Part shown: positions 24,490 through 35,508 of the stretch, in pieces
Layout: every line of letters begins with the position of its first letter
Position numbering within the stretch: the first letter of the stretch is position 1
Assembly (NCBI GenBank): GCA_035048815.1
Contig: JAUCBN010000036.1
Location: 2,924,001-2,988,000, forward strand
DNA from: Abelmoschus esculentus
Taxonomy: Eukaryota; Streptophyta; Magnoliopsida; Malvales; Malvaceae
DNA length: 64,000 bases
Direction of reading: 5' to 3'
Program-made: the position numbers and the translations under genes
Notes under the pieces: generated by a model
Seen by the model: the letters and a program-made list of their open reading frames with translations, nothing else
Databases searched by the model: none
Told to the model about the DNA's origin: nothing

Positions 24490-25820
24490 TCAGAAAAATT
24501 CTTTAAGGTGCATATTGATAATGGTAGGCGTAAGGATCTTGTAAGCCTTCTCGGACGGATGATAACCATCCCAGAAAACGTATTTTGAGGCATCTGGGCA
24601 CGACAGAGGGATGCTGGTAGGGTTGCAGAAGATACTGGCTTCGATCAGTCCGGTGCCACAGCAACCTACTGTGGCAACTTCAAAACCTGTAAATCAAGAG
24701 GAGAAATCTAAGCTCAGTCTCAGTCAAATCCAAAGTGTGGAAAATAAGAAAGTTTACCATATTTTCCAGGGTTTTGAATGAGCGAGAGCAGTGGATAGTA
24801 GATGTCAAGAAAGAGAAGCTTGGTGCCTGGTAAAGTGAACACAGTTTTCAGATCATCTATTAAACCGGAGAGCTTGGCGTTGTAGGCAGATGCCAATTGG
24901 TTTTCAGCCTCGTAGCAATCTCTGTTTTTGCCTCCGCCTATGGTTCTCTGAGACGGCACGCATCCGATCGGTGGCAACCCCAGCAACCCTATTCTTCTTG
25001 CTCCTAGTCCATACAAATCCTGCAACATTTACCATGCTCAGTTTCATATTTATGGCTCATGTTTATATATAGATTATATGTACCTGCAAGAACTGGGAAG
25101 CGTAGCCTGCTACGAAGTCTGCATAGCCATTAATGTCGTAATGGGCTCTCCTGACTGGGAGGAGAAAGTAAGTATTCGAAACATCGTTGCTGCCGGTGCA
25201 GATTATATATATGGCTTTAGAAACTATGGCTGCAGTTCTCTCTTCTCCCACTGCTGCTTCTATCTTCTTTATGCATTCCTTGAACAGGTCTAACTGCCCC
25301 GACATGGTTATAACATTCTGCAAAAAATGTCGGACAGAGAGAGGAGATGAATTATTCTGTCAAAAAATATATGTTGTGTGTATGTATATGTATATATACC
25401 GCTGATTCTGCGGAGAGAGGATCAAATCCTGCTGCCCCTGAGGCGAAACTGACACCGGTGAGGAGGTCTTGGAGCTTTACTTTTGGATCAAGATAAGCAG
25501 GAAGAAGATCCTTCACACCAAATTCTTCAGCTGCAAGTAATTTTGATTGTATATCACTAACAATGTATACAGATGTTGCTATTAAAAGGGTTATCGGCTA
25601 CACTACCTATAAGGTCGGATGGGACCTTGCCGTTCGAAAACCGTCCGGTCGGTCCGCCTTTGAAATCCCTCCCGTAGGGAAGGAAATTGCCTTTAGCTAT
25701 AGTGAGGAGATTGTTATTGTTCCCTGGATCAACAATTGAATCTCCAAACACATAAATTGCAGGGATGGTCTCATTGTTAGGCAGGACCAAGGCTGCTTCA
25801 TTATCACCATGGCAACACAT
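24490..25820 (-). CDS. GDSL esterase/lipase (EXL-like), signal peptide out of frame
   Basis: Five exons, complement: 25607-25820, 25400-25530, 25084-25317, 24758-25019 and 24490-24686, give 345 residues from the ATG at 25820. Block I (VFGDSIVDPGNNN) carries the catalytic Ser28. The Gly and Asn blocks are present (GVSFASG; GSND). Block V (WDGYHPSEKAY) supplies Asp320 and His323. These extracellular SGNH hydrolases cleave esters of cuticle, pollen-coat or other lipids. The model lacks a signal peptide, unlike its family. An earlier ATG at 25900, just downstream of a TATA box, opens a hydrophobic leader, but that leader is two bases out of frame and stops after 26 codons. The gene is therefore either newly damaged at its 5' end, or a base is missing in the assembly. 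The rest is intact. Confidence 0.85.
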
Positions 25821-25952
25821 CACCACAAAACAAAGATAATGGTCCTACTAAAACAAGAAGAAAACCAAAAGGGTGTCTGAATCTGAGAGAAAAACAACAT
25901 CTTTTTCTGGTTTTTAATTTCTTTTTCCTTATGAAACACAGTTCATCTGTAT

Positions 25953-25964
25953 GAATATATAAAG
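25953..25964 (-). promoter_or_regulatory. TATA box of the GDSL esterase gene
   Basis: On the minus strand CTTTATATATTC lies about 55 bases upstream of the ATG at 25900 and 135 upstream of the ATG at 25820. The spacing favours the upstream ATG as the original start. Confidence 0.5.
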
Positions 25965-26817
25965 CCAATAAGAAGAATTGTCCATGTGTTACAAATGTAT
26001 TTGTCAACGTGGCCGCCATTTCTGAGCTTGCCTATACGTTTTCAGGGCAGTTGCAGTAGACAATAATGCAGCATCATTAATGTCAAAAAATCAGCAGCAA
26101 GAAAAAGCTAAAATCTGAAATGATCTCGAACCCACCAAGTTTCTGTAAAAATGCCGAACTGAAACCAGTGATTTTCCTCTGTAATTCTTCAACAGTCTGG
26201 CCTACTTGCAGCAATGGTGTAGAACATGGGACTGACTGGTATCAGTCGGTGTCTAAGCAGTAAGCACTATCCCTATATTAATTTTGAAACATCAACAAAT
26301 ACCAAAAACATTAAATTCAACTCCCAACCAATCCAAAACCAGTGCATGTTTAGTTGTTGACTTGTCTGGTTCCTCTTTTTTGCCTCAAAAACTGTGAAAT
26401 ATCATCAGATTTCTTGCCATGGATCATGTCTGGAGTACTTTTCCTGTACTTATCTATGAAATATCAGATTTCCCCCAAAATAACGTAAATTTCTGGCGTC
26501 TGTGTATATATAACTTGAAGTTTTGTATAATCTCTGATATGTATATTTATGGAGCATCTCTTCTAGTTCCTTCATGCAATGTTATATATATAAAAATGGT
26601 ATATAATTTGAAATTAAACCAGCTTTATTGATTGTTATATCATAACTGAAATTAATGCAGTCAGTGAAAGTTCATAAATATAGAATTAGACCACTCAACT
26701 AACTTGGACAAAAACACATTGGGTATTTAAAAAATTCAAAATTATAATACCAACACTAAATTATATATTTTTAGATTTTTTTATTCAGCTACGGTAGATA
26801 TAAATAATATCTTTTAT
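25965..26817. other. Intergenic upstream of the GDSL gene
   Basis: Mixed composition to about 26400, AT-rich after that. Nothing coding was recognised. Confidence 0.4.
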
Positions 26818-28669
26818 GGGTGCGAATCGTCTAACTCTTTTTTATACCTCTATTTGTATTTCCGCTTCAAATTAGAGGGTTTATAGCGTAGGGTTTAATG
26901 TTAGGGGTTGTGGTTAGAGTTTAGGGAATTAGAGATACGGTGTATTTTTTTTTGGATAAGCATTATATATTATCCAAGACAAGAAATATATCACCTATAA
27001 TCACACTTGGACATTCATCCCCTAGAAAATTCCCCAAGATGTGCAAATGATTCTATTTACATCATCCATGCGTATAACTCTATTCTGAGTTCGTATACAA
27101 ATGATTTCCTTAATGCAACATAAAATGCTCTCAACAGTTCTATTTACATTCCTAAATAATCTCTTATTTCGTTCTTCTCACACAAAGTAAATAAAAGCAC
27201 CCAGGCAAGCTTTAAAATATGAACTATCAAAGACTTTCCTTTCAATTTGGAGCTCAACCACTACAGCTCATCATTCCATTCAAGCATCATTCTATGTAAT
27301 CCACACATTTCCAAGGCAGCAGCGCATATGCGTCTCGACATCCTGCATCCAGCAAAAATATGGTCCCTAGTTTCCTGAGCATAACGGCAAAATACACAGC
27401 TCTCCTCAACATCCCTCCCCATAGCTCTAATCCTATCTTTGGTCGGTAACCGATTAAGAATTGCCATCCAAAGAATCATAGAGTGCTTTGGCACATGTAA
27501 ACTGAATCAGACCAACTTGTTCCAAGTAGCAGTGTCTTTGTCTCCCCGAATCATTCCCCAAACTGAACCAACAGTACATATGTTGTGCCCCTGTCAATTA
27601 ACGCTTGCAATTTACTCCTTTGCTTCAGAATCCTTCTCAAACACCAACTATGCTGCTGCTTCAACTCCACACTCCAAATATCACTCCCCTTTAATACATA
27701 TACATGCAACTAGGCAACCCACATCGAGCCTTCATTTGCCAGCAGCTTCTTAAGCAATAAAACCAAGCAAGCTATATTCTAGGAATGCAACCCCCTCAAC
27801 CCAAGTCCACCTTCTTCTTAAGATAACAAATCTGATTTCAACTTACTCGAGCCCATGAACAGGACTATCATTACCCTTTCAAAAAACCTCATACAAAGTT
27901 GCTCGATCCTCTCCACAATGCCCTTAGGAAGCACCACTTGCCTACACCAATAGTTGGCCATACTAAACAAAACAACACGAATTAGTTGCAATCGACCAAC
28001 ATAACTTAAATGGAGTTTAGACGACTGTCCCAGCTTCAACTTCATCCTCTCGATAAGGCTAACACAATCCTTTTCATATAGCATTTTTGTAACCAAAGGT
28101 ACCCCCAAGTATCTTACTGGCAAAGTCCCCAACTTAAAACCAGTAACATCTCGCATCTGATCCAAATGCTCTATAGACACACTAGTCACAAAAAGTTCAG
28201 ATTTAGCAGTATTAAGTCGCAGGCCTGCTAGCTCATAAAACTTCTCAAGAACACATTGAATTCCCACTAAGGATTGTATATTACCCTTACAAAAGATGAG
28301 CAAATCATCCACAAAGCAAAGATGAGTTAGCCCAATCTTCTTACACTTAGGATGAAATTGGAAGATCCCTTGAGCTGCTGCCATGTTCAATAAATGAGAT
28401 AAGGCATTCATTGCAATTACAAATAGGTAAGGGGAAAGAGGATCCCCTTGCCTAACCACTTGCTTTCCTTTAAAGAAACCCACCAAACTCCCATTTAAAG
28501 ATATAGAAAATCTACTACTTGTAAAACATGTCTCAATCCACACCCTAAACTGTGCAGACAGTCCCATTGCTTCCAACAAATACAGGTTATGATTTAAAAT
28601 TCAAATTTTTAAAAATTTTGAATAGGAAACATGGACGGGGCATGATAAAGAGGTAGATAATTTTTATCC
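26818..28669 (+). mobile_element. MULE-type MITE split by a LINE insertion
   Basis: The left terminus is GGGTGCGAATCGTCTAACTC. The right terminus reads, in reverse complement, GGATAAAAATTATCTACCTC, so the ends are inverted repeats with several mismatches. A perfect 9-bp direct repeat, ATCTTTTAT, abuts both ends (26809-26817 and 28670-28678). This is the size made by Mutator-like transposases. The short MITE interior (TTTAGGG-like text, then GATTTAAAATTC) is interrupted by LINE sequence from about 26945 to 28577. It encodes no transposase. Confidence 0.8.
26945..28577 (-). mobile_element. 5'-truncated LINE retrotransposon (RT and zf-RVT remnants)
   Basis: The minus-strand frame 27818-28579 reads as the second half of a plant non-LTR reverse transcriptase. 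It has FKGKQVVRQGDPLSPYLF, then HLCFVDDLLIFCKG with the FVDD catalytic motif, then a thumb region. The frame 27261-27494 is the zinc-finger (zf-RVT) domain (MPKHSMILWMAILNRL, then CVFC). The two lie in different frames with degraded sequence between them. The 3' end, with its A-tail (T-run at 26945-26953), matches the LINE at 60797. The 5' end stops inside the RT domain, so endonuclease and ORF1 are missing. It is dead. Confidence 0.85.
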
Positions 28670-28678
28670 ATCTTTTAT

Positions 28679-30246
28679 AAAATATATTTTTAATCATTAA
28701 ATGTTATCTCTTTAAATATTATATTATAAGTATTGATACTCGAATTCTTGATCTTTAAAAATAATAATCGTTTCATAAATATAAGATGGTTCGTGCTTTT
28801 CAGATAATTTTTAAATTGTCTCAATTTTAATATATATATTTTTGGTCATGACACATCCATCTTTTCTAGCTTTTGCCATTGGTTGTATGATTACATTGAG
28901 ATATATACAATGATTTTGAACAGATTTATTTCGGTATAAAACACAATAACTTTATACACATGGTTCTTAAAAAAAATATACGAATCTATATATTTATTCT
29001 TTATATTAAATTTTAAAAGATTTAAATTATACAAATTAATCTTTTAAACTCTAAATTTATTTTTAGATTAAAAAATAAAAGAGATTGTGCAATCGAAACA
29101 CAATATAGTATAAAAAAATTTCAAGTACAAAGGAACTTGATTGTTTAAAATGAATATTATCTTTATTTTATCAAAGTCACACGTAACTTTAATTAAATAA
29201 TGTAATTGATCTTGTATATAATAATTATATAAATAAATTTTAAATAATATAAAAATAGTTTTATGAATTTTTATATAAATATTTTTAATTTAATATTAAA
29301 AGTTTAGTTCGCTAGAAAGAAAAATCTATAACAATTAGTTGAATTTACTTTAATGTAATTTTATAACCTTATAATCAAATATTATCATCTTATATTCATA
29401 TTAATAAATCAAACAAGAATATAAAGTAATATAACATTTTAATAATATATTGGATAGAGATCTATTTGGGGGTGAATAAGACTCGACTCAACTCGAAAAA
29501 AATTAAATAACTCGACTCGAGGCAAAAATATTCGACTCAAAATTTCATAGACTCGACTCAAAATTTTTTTAAATAAAGTTCAAGTTGTAAAATAAAAATA
29601 TAAACATGATAAGTAATTAAAGGATTTATTTTTAAGTTTGAGACGAATCTCTTAATTTTTTATAATATATATATTGATATATAAAAATATAAAGAAATAT
29701 CGTTACATATGAAGTATATATTTTATATTAGAATCAAATCATACTATAAACATGATAAATAATTACAATTAAATATTTATAAGACCTCGAAAACTCGACT
29801 CTGTCAACACGAAATTTTTATAATATAATAAATAAATAATTAATATAATAATTAAATAATAATAATAAAATATTAAAATATTAAAAAAATCAAATAATAA
29901 AAAAAAATAGAAAATATAATAAAAAATAATAAAATTAAAAAACAAGGGAAAACAGAAAAACATGGGATTGAGGGGGAGTGTTCTGGTTGTTGGTGGAGGG
30001 TTTTTTTTTAGGAGTTGGTTGTGATTCTTTGAGGGAGAGGATAAAGTTTGGTTAATCATGGATTCTTTATGGGGGATCCTTTAAAGGCGATTCAACCGAA
30101 TCGACCGGGGGATCAGTCGACGGCAGCAAGGAGATTGACTAGGAGTGTTGGCTGAAAGTTCATTCGACCGGAGGAGAAAAGCAATCGGCAGGAGGTTCCT
30201 GGTGATTGATTCGACTGGAGACAGGAATCGGCGACAGTGGATTCGG
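28679..30246. other. AT-rich intergenic with a CTCGA-rich repeat
   Basis: The segment 29485-29605 is a run of imperfect ACTCGACTC units followed by AAATTTTTTTAAATAAAGTT. The same order returns at about 32573-32697. From 29800 to 29940 it is almost pure A/T. From 29960 to 30246 it becomes GC-richer, with no recognised product, and it joins the trehalose-phosphate synthase fragment directly. Confidence 0.5.
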
Positions 30247-31183
30247 AGGTTCGTTGGCCAGCACACTTTCGAGATGATCCAGAAGTTCTTTAGCTTGGCA
30301 CGATCCAAAATCTGGATCTGCATCCTCGTAACACCAGACAAGAGAAGTTTCTTTGTCTTCAATGTAGGACCCATCTGTGGTCTCCATGTATTGCTTCATT
30401 ACAGGTTCTGCAATCTGCTTCCATCCACAGTCAGCAGCTTGTACACATGTTTCCCATTCCTCGTCTCCCTTGAGCCTAAAACAATAAAATACAAGTTTAA
30501 ACTCGAAACCAGTGTTATGATACACTCAATAGAGGAGTTACAAGGATTCATGCTGGTTCACTTCACCTCAAGAAGTAGCCATGCTCAGCAGCAATTCCAA
30601 GTTTCTCGCATGGAGAAAACCATTCGGTGAGTGTCTTTCGGCTTTTGGCACTTACGATAAAAACCATGTTGTTTCCATCTCTGCACAGGCTGTTTAGGAT
30701 GTCAAGGGATTTAGATGATGGGCTCTTGTCAATCGAAGCCTGTGGCATTAAAGTGCCATCATAGTCTAGAAGAATCGCCCTAGAGGTCGACCTCTTGTAA
30801 GCTGATACAATGTGCTCCATCGAGAGCTTTCTGAAGTTCGGATCAAGTGCCACAACTCGAAAACTTAATCCAAAACCAATACCCCAACATCTCCATCTGA
30901 CGTGGTCCCGACATGTCCTCTCCAAATCTTGAAGGAAACTATGAGCCCAATATCCAACATGATGGGTACTCACATATCTGTAATGCTTTTCATGCCTGAG
31001 TTGTTTTTCTGGTTCTGCCATAGCGAGGGCGCAGTCCATAGCATCTGCTACAGCATCGATGTTCCATGGATTTACTCGAATTGCTCCACTCAGAGATGGG
31101 GAGCAACCAATGAATTCCGAAACAACAAGCATGCTTTTCTTTGGTGTGGATGGCTCCAACCCCAAAGCCTTATTCAACCGCTC
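30247..31183 (-). pseudogene. Class II trehalose-6-phosphate synthase (TPS5/6-like), internal fragment
   Basis: Minus-strand coding sequence runs from ERLNKALGLEPSTPKKSMLV through GAIRVNPWNIDAVADAMD. It then enters the phosphatase-like domain, where AILLDYDGTLMPQ carries the HAD aspartate motif, and reaches EHGYFLR. A GT-AG intron (30476-30566) precedes RLKGDEEWETC, and homology stops abruptly after ESVLANEP at 30247. The piece is 70-80 percent through the normal protein. It lacks nearly all of the glycosyltransferase domain and the C-terminus. Because the intron is retained, it was copied as DNA rather than retroposed. Class II TPS proteins are thought to be regulatory. This copy cannot make one. 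It lies back to back with a DMC1 fragment. Confidence 0.85.
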
Positions 31184-31266
31184 GATCCCCGTCCAGGCTA
31201 AACCATTCGGTGTGGTCACTTGCGGTGCTGAGCAGTTTGATTGCTTCACGTGGGACCTACATCTTC

Positions 31267-31393
31267 AAATCACTCACTGAAGCCAAGGTCGCGACATCTG
31301 TTATTCGCATTACAACTGGAAGCCAAGCACTTGATGAACTCTTGGGAGGTGGCATAGAAACATCGTGTATCACAGAAGCAATTGGGAATTCAG
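31267..31393 (+). pseudogene. DMC1 meiotic recombinase fragment
   Basis: The plus-strand frame reads SLTEAKV, then VIRITTGSQALDELLGGGIE, then TSCITEA, which is the segment just before Walker A in plant DMC1. RAD51 differs here (TSGSRELDKIL in my recollection). The exon appears to end at GGGAATTCAG|GTGCAG (31393), the normal place for a donor, with one base lost relative to FGEF. The ATP-binding site and everything after are absent, and some sequence between the two matched pieces is missing. DMC1 performs strand exchange in meiosis. This is a genomic-DNA relic. Confidence 0.75.
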
Positions 31394-31699
31394 GTGCAGT
31401 ATCTAATTCGCTCCTCAGAAACCTTGGGAAATCATCACTAGTCTTGGTTCAAAGCTTTTCAAATGGCAAAGAGAAAGTGACGGGGGAAGCAATTTTTTAT
31501 TTTGGCTTCTGAAATGAGAAATGAAATTATATTTTCATGGGACCCAACTAAAGGAAACAAGGACCACTGAATTTTGGGGTTAATTTCCATGAATCTCAAT
31601 TAATGGAAATGAGAAATGCTTCTGGGTCCTTCCACTGAAGGGATTTGAAGCAAATGGAAATAGGCGAAGAGGAAAAAATCAGATCAGGTACCAACATCA

Positions 31700-32575
31700 T
31701 GTATTCGGGTTTTTATTTTTTTTATTTTTTTAATTAAATCAATTTGATCTTTTATTTTATTTTTTTTATTTATTTGTTTGTATTTTTTAAATCATATAGC
31801 ATATTGTTTAGGATCACTTAATTTCACTTAGATTAATTAAATTAGAGCTCCTAGGACTAGTCGCTTTAATTAATTAATTAGGGCTATAATTTAGTAACAT
31901 AGCATGCGAATCTTATGTCTCGAATACACTAAAGAGGTTGGTGTTTTGACGTACCATGATGCTGACCTAGAGAGTGTACCTTGGCATCGAATTCATGTGT
32001 TATTAAAAACCTAGAATTTTGATAAAAACTTAAGTTTAGAATTAAAAATGGATAGGTAAACAACTAGTAACACTAGTAATGGAGCCTATTTTAGGACTAG
32101 AACTTAAAATGAACAAGATAAAAAATAATCATGCATTTTACTTTAGCCTTTTGAGGCGGAAGTTATATTCTTTTAAAATTTGGGTGAGGTTTCCTATACA
32201 GAGGACGTCTCGATCAACTCATTGAACAATGAGAAATTAAATTAATATCTTTCTTCAAAATGCCAATGCCACGTAATGTTTTTTAAAGGTACCAATTTTT
32301 GGGAGTTTGTAAGGGTCGTCCTTACACGTAATCGACTCCCGAACCCAACTGTTTTTTTTCAAAATAAATCTCTGGTTTATTTTTATGGTGTCTGGCCTAC
32401 CAAAGTGGCCGGTGACGACTCCAAGTCAACCTTTTTTCAAAATTAAATTATGTTTTCCTAAAATTTGGGTTTTTCGAGATTAATAAAACTCATATTTTTG
32501 AAAATTAATCGTCGAACACTTTTCCACCTAAAAACCGCGTTTTTTCAAAGAGGTCGCGACAGACTCGATTCAACT
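31700..32575. mobile_element. Possible LTR-derived segment (Ty3/gypsy-like)
   Basis: The right part contains text that resembles the 3' portion of plant gypsy LTRs: GTAATCGACTCCCGAACCC, then GGCCGGTGACGACTCC near 32410, and CGACAG near 32566. No partner LTR, internal domain or target duplication was found. It could be a solo LTR, and its borders are guesses. Confidence 0.35.
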
Positions 32576-33516
32576 CGACTCGAATTTCTTAAACTCTACT
32601 TGAACCGAAATTTTTTTAAATAAAGTTTGAGTTGTAAAATATGACTCGTCAACTTGAATAACTTAAAAAATTTTGACTCAACTCGATCGAATACGCACAT
32701 CTAGATCCTCTGATTGACCCAGTGATTAAGGATGCTTATATTACCCCATCTTGTATGTTTTTGAATCCCATTATGAGTAAAAGATATAATCTCTTTATTT
32801 AATCAAAAAATATTTGATAATATTATATTAAAAAATATATATATTCAAATATAATTTGTATTATGTGAACCAAACATGATAACATATTGGTGGTAATAAT
32901 ATTTATTACTGAAGATTACATGTTTGACTTCGAACATTAACATTGTATTATAGTGATTGAACGATTATTTAATAATTAAAAGTATATTTTAAAACAAATA
33001 TTATTATAACCAATTTTTTAAGTTTTTCATTGTAATTATACGTGTGATCCCAAACTCGAATTTTCATAATTTATTTGATGCAAAATTGAAAAAATATATA
33101 TGTTAGGAATAGCTGGTATTAGGGTAGCTTCGCTCCGTTTCCAAACAGGCCCCAAAATCGCATTACGTAAACGACAACGTTTCACCAGTAATTCTCCGAA
33201 AGGAAGGGTCAATTCCTCTATAAATACCCCCTCTTTGCTTTTCGTTACACATTTTGGATCCAAAGCCCCCTTCTCTCTCTGCGTTTGGATCTGAAGAGCG
33301 TCTCCTCTCTGAAACCCTAATCTGAGAATCATCCCTCTTTCAATCAACTTTCTCATTTCTCTAAAACTTCCGTTTTTGGCGGGATGAGCTGAGGGTTTCC
33401 CTTAAAACGCCCAAGATTTCACAGCTACATTTTTCTCGTTTCGATCCCGATCTAGGGTTTCGATTTCGTTCTCCCTTTTCGGTTTCATATTATTTCGGCT
33501 GTTGGTGAATCAACAG
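32576..33516. other. Intergenic and promoter/5' UTR of the lysine-rich protein gene
   Basis: The segment 32573-32697 repeats the CTCGA-rich text of 29485-29605. About 32900-33020 resembles 1560-1740. From about 33100 the sequence becomes GC-richer and pyrimidine-rich (CTCTCTCTGCG, CCTCTCTGAAACCCTAA), typical of a plant promoter and leader. A TATAAATA motif lies near 33218. Confidence 0.5.
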
Positions 33517-35508
33517 ATGTCTCGGTGTTTTCCGTTTCCTCCACCGGGGTACGTTAAGAACGGAATCAGCGATGATGCACTGATTGAATCGATTAAGGTT
33601 TGTTGAGCAAATCCCCAATCGGCTACACGGCTCTTTTGGGTTTTCACCCTTGTTGCTCGACTGCTATAATTCGCTTTCTTCAATGCATTGCTTTTATTTG
33701 TATAGCAAAGGAACGGGAAAAAAATATATTCTGTGTCAGAGAGCCGAGTGCTAGGAAGAGTCTCAATTCCTAATTAAGTTACTATTATATTATGGCTATA
33801 AAAGCTGTGAAGAGATTGGATGGATAATGAAACAATTTCGTGTATAACCATTTCCTTAGCGACCTGGTCATATAATCGTTTTCTGGATTTCTTGTAAAAT
33901 AAACGTGGAGTTGTTTTTAGAATGTCAAGGTTTAACCATGGGATATTTTTGGGATAAAATTAACCATGAGAAATTGAGCCCATATAATTCAATAAATGAG
34001 ATGATGCTGATTGTTATCCGTTCATTTGTGCATCTGAATGGTAGACAGCAATTGTTGTTAGTTCAGTATCTAAATGAACAATGTGAATGTGTACTGAAGT
34101 ATATTCATGTTTGAATTAATATAGTATGGAAATTCTATATTGAAGCTTACAATTGAAATTGTTAAGACATTAGCTAGAATTTAGTGAAATTGTATTGGCC
34201 TCTTATTAAAAAAAAACATAGTGAAATGTTGCTTGAAAATGGAACCCAACTTTTACTAGAGCTGCATGTAAATTTGCACTGGAGAATGGAACAAAGCATC
34301 ATTTTCTTACAGGAATCATTTAAACGATTGTGAACTTATCAGTAAACTTTACTACTATAGTAAGAGAATCTTTCATTTGTAATTGTTCTTGCTGAAGTTG
34401 GTTCAAGGACTGCCTGTGTTCTCTTATTGCTGTTTTGCCTGTTTGTATTTGCTTCCCCTGTCTGTTCATAAACTGACACTTTCTCTTGTAATTTGTAGAT
34501 TAAAAGAGAAGAAGAGAAGGCTAAGAAGGAAAAGAAGAAAGAAAAGAAAGAGAAGAAAGAGAAAAAACGGGAGAAGAAAGAAAGAGACAATGCCCGGGAC
34601 AGTGGAGAAACCAAAAATAAAAAGCATGGTCATAAGAAAAGGCATAAAGAAGAGAGGAGCCAAGAAGGTCAAAAAGAAGGAGACCACCAAAAGAGAAGAG
34701 AAAATGAAGTTGAATGTTATGAGAAGAGTACGCTTACCGAAGAACATGGTCATGCAGTTGTACCCCAGAACTCTTCCGATAGCACCCTTAATAGCAGTAA
34801 ACGACAGAAGCTGAGCTCGCCCCCTGACAGTGGGCATAATTCTGGTGAGTGTGTTTGTTTCTCTTCCTTACCTGGGAGAGGCTGTTTACTTGTTGGGTTT
34901 GTTTGCTTCACATGGGCACTGATATTGTGTATTCGAATTGTTATTATTAATGTGAAGGAAGCATTATCCGGATCCGGTTGCCTTCTCAAAGGCATAAAGA
35001 TCTTGAAGTGCTACCCAGCAAGGAGCAGCCTTGCTCTACCTCAGGAAAGATTGATAAGGCCTTTGTTCAAGGGACGCATGAGCACGTTCCTATACCAGGC
35101 AGAGCACTGGAAGAACATCGTTGTTCTACTTCCAATATTAGAGTCCCTGATTTAACTCCCAAGCTCAGCAAAGAAAAACCTTGCTCCTCTTCTGGTGCAT
35201 CCGAAAGTGTTTCTCGTAATGGTCAGGCATCATTGCCCTCAAGCTTGTGCAGCAGTTGCTCTCCTACACTAGCATTAGGTTTCAAAAATCTTGTGGAGGA
35301 TTGGGTTGTGCCTGCACTGCAGAGTGAATTAACCAGTTTTGGTGACGATGACTGGCTGTTTCAGAAAAAGCAAAACCTCAACAGTGGTGTTAAAAGCAGC
35401 AAAGATAGAAATATTGGCGCTTGTCAAATGAACTCAACAAGTTGGCCACAAGCTCACTTCTTGCCCGAGGCTGATATATATGCTTTACCTTTCACGGTGC
35501 CGTTCTGA
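33517..35508 (+). CDS. Lysine-rich plant-specific nuclear protein, function unknown
   Basis: Three exons (33517-33597, 34499-34844, 34958-35508) join in frame to 325 residues. It opens MSRCFPFPPPGYVKNG, a start I associate with a family of uncharacterised plant K-rich proteins. Residues 28-80 are almost all Lys, Glu and Arg, with nuclear-localisation character (KKHGHKKRHK). The middle is Ser/Pro-rich. Near the C-terminus, LVEDWVVPALQSELTSFGDDDWLF looks like an ordered, possibly conserved helix. No enzymatic motif is seen. A role in chromatin or RNA processing would be a guess. Intron 1 (901 bases) follows a tiny first exon, common in constitutively expressed genes. Confidence 0.8.

Noticed and set aside
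30145..30630. A 161-codon plus-strand frame
   Set aside because: It overlaps the TPS fragment in antisense and has no recognisable domain of its own.
34466..34837. A 123-codon minus-strand frame full of Leu and Phe, resembling a membrane protein
   Set aside because: It is the antisense of the Lys/Glu-rich exon of the plus-strand gene. AAG/GAA codons read backwards give CTT/TTC.
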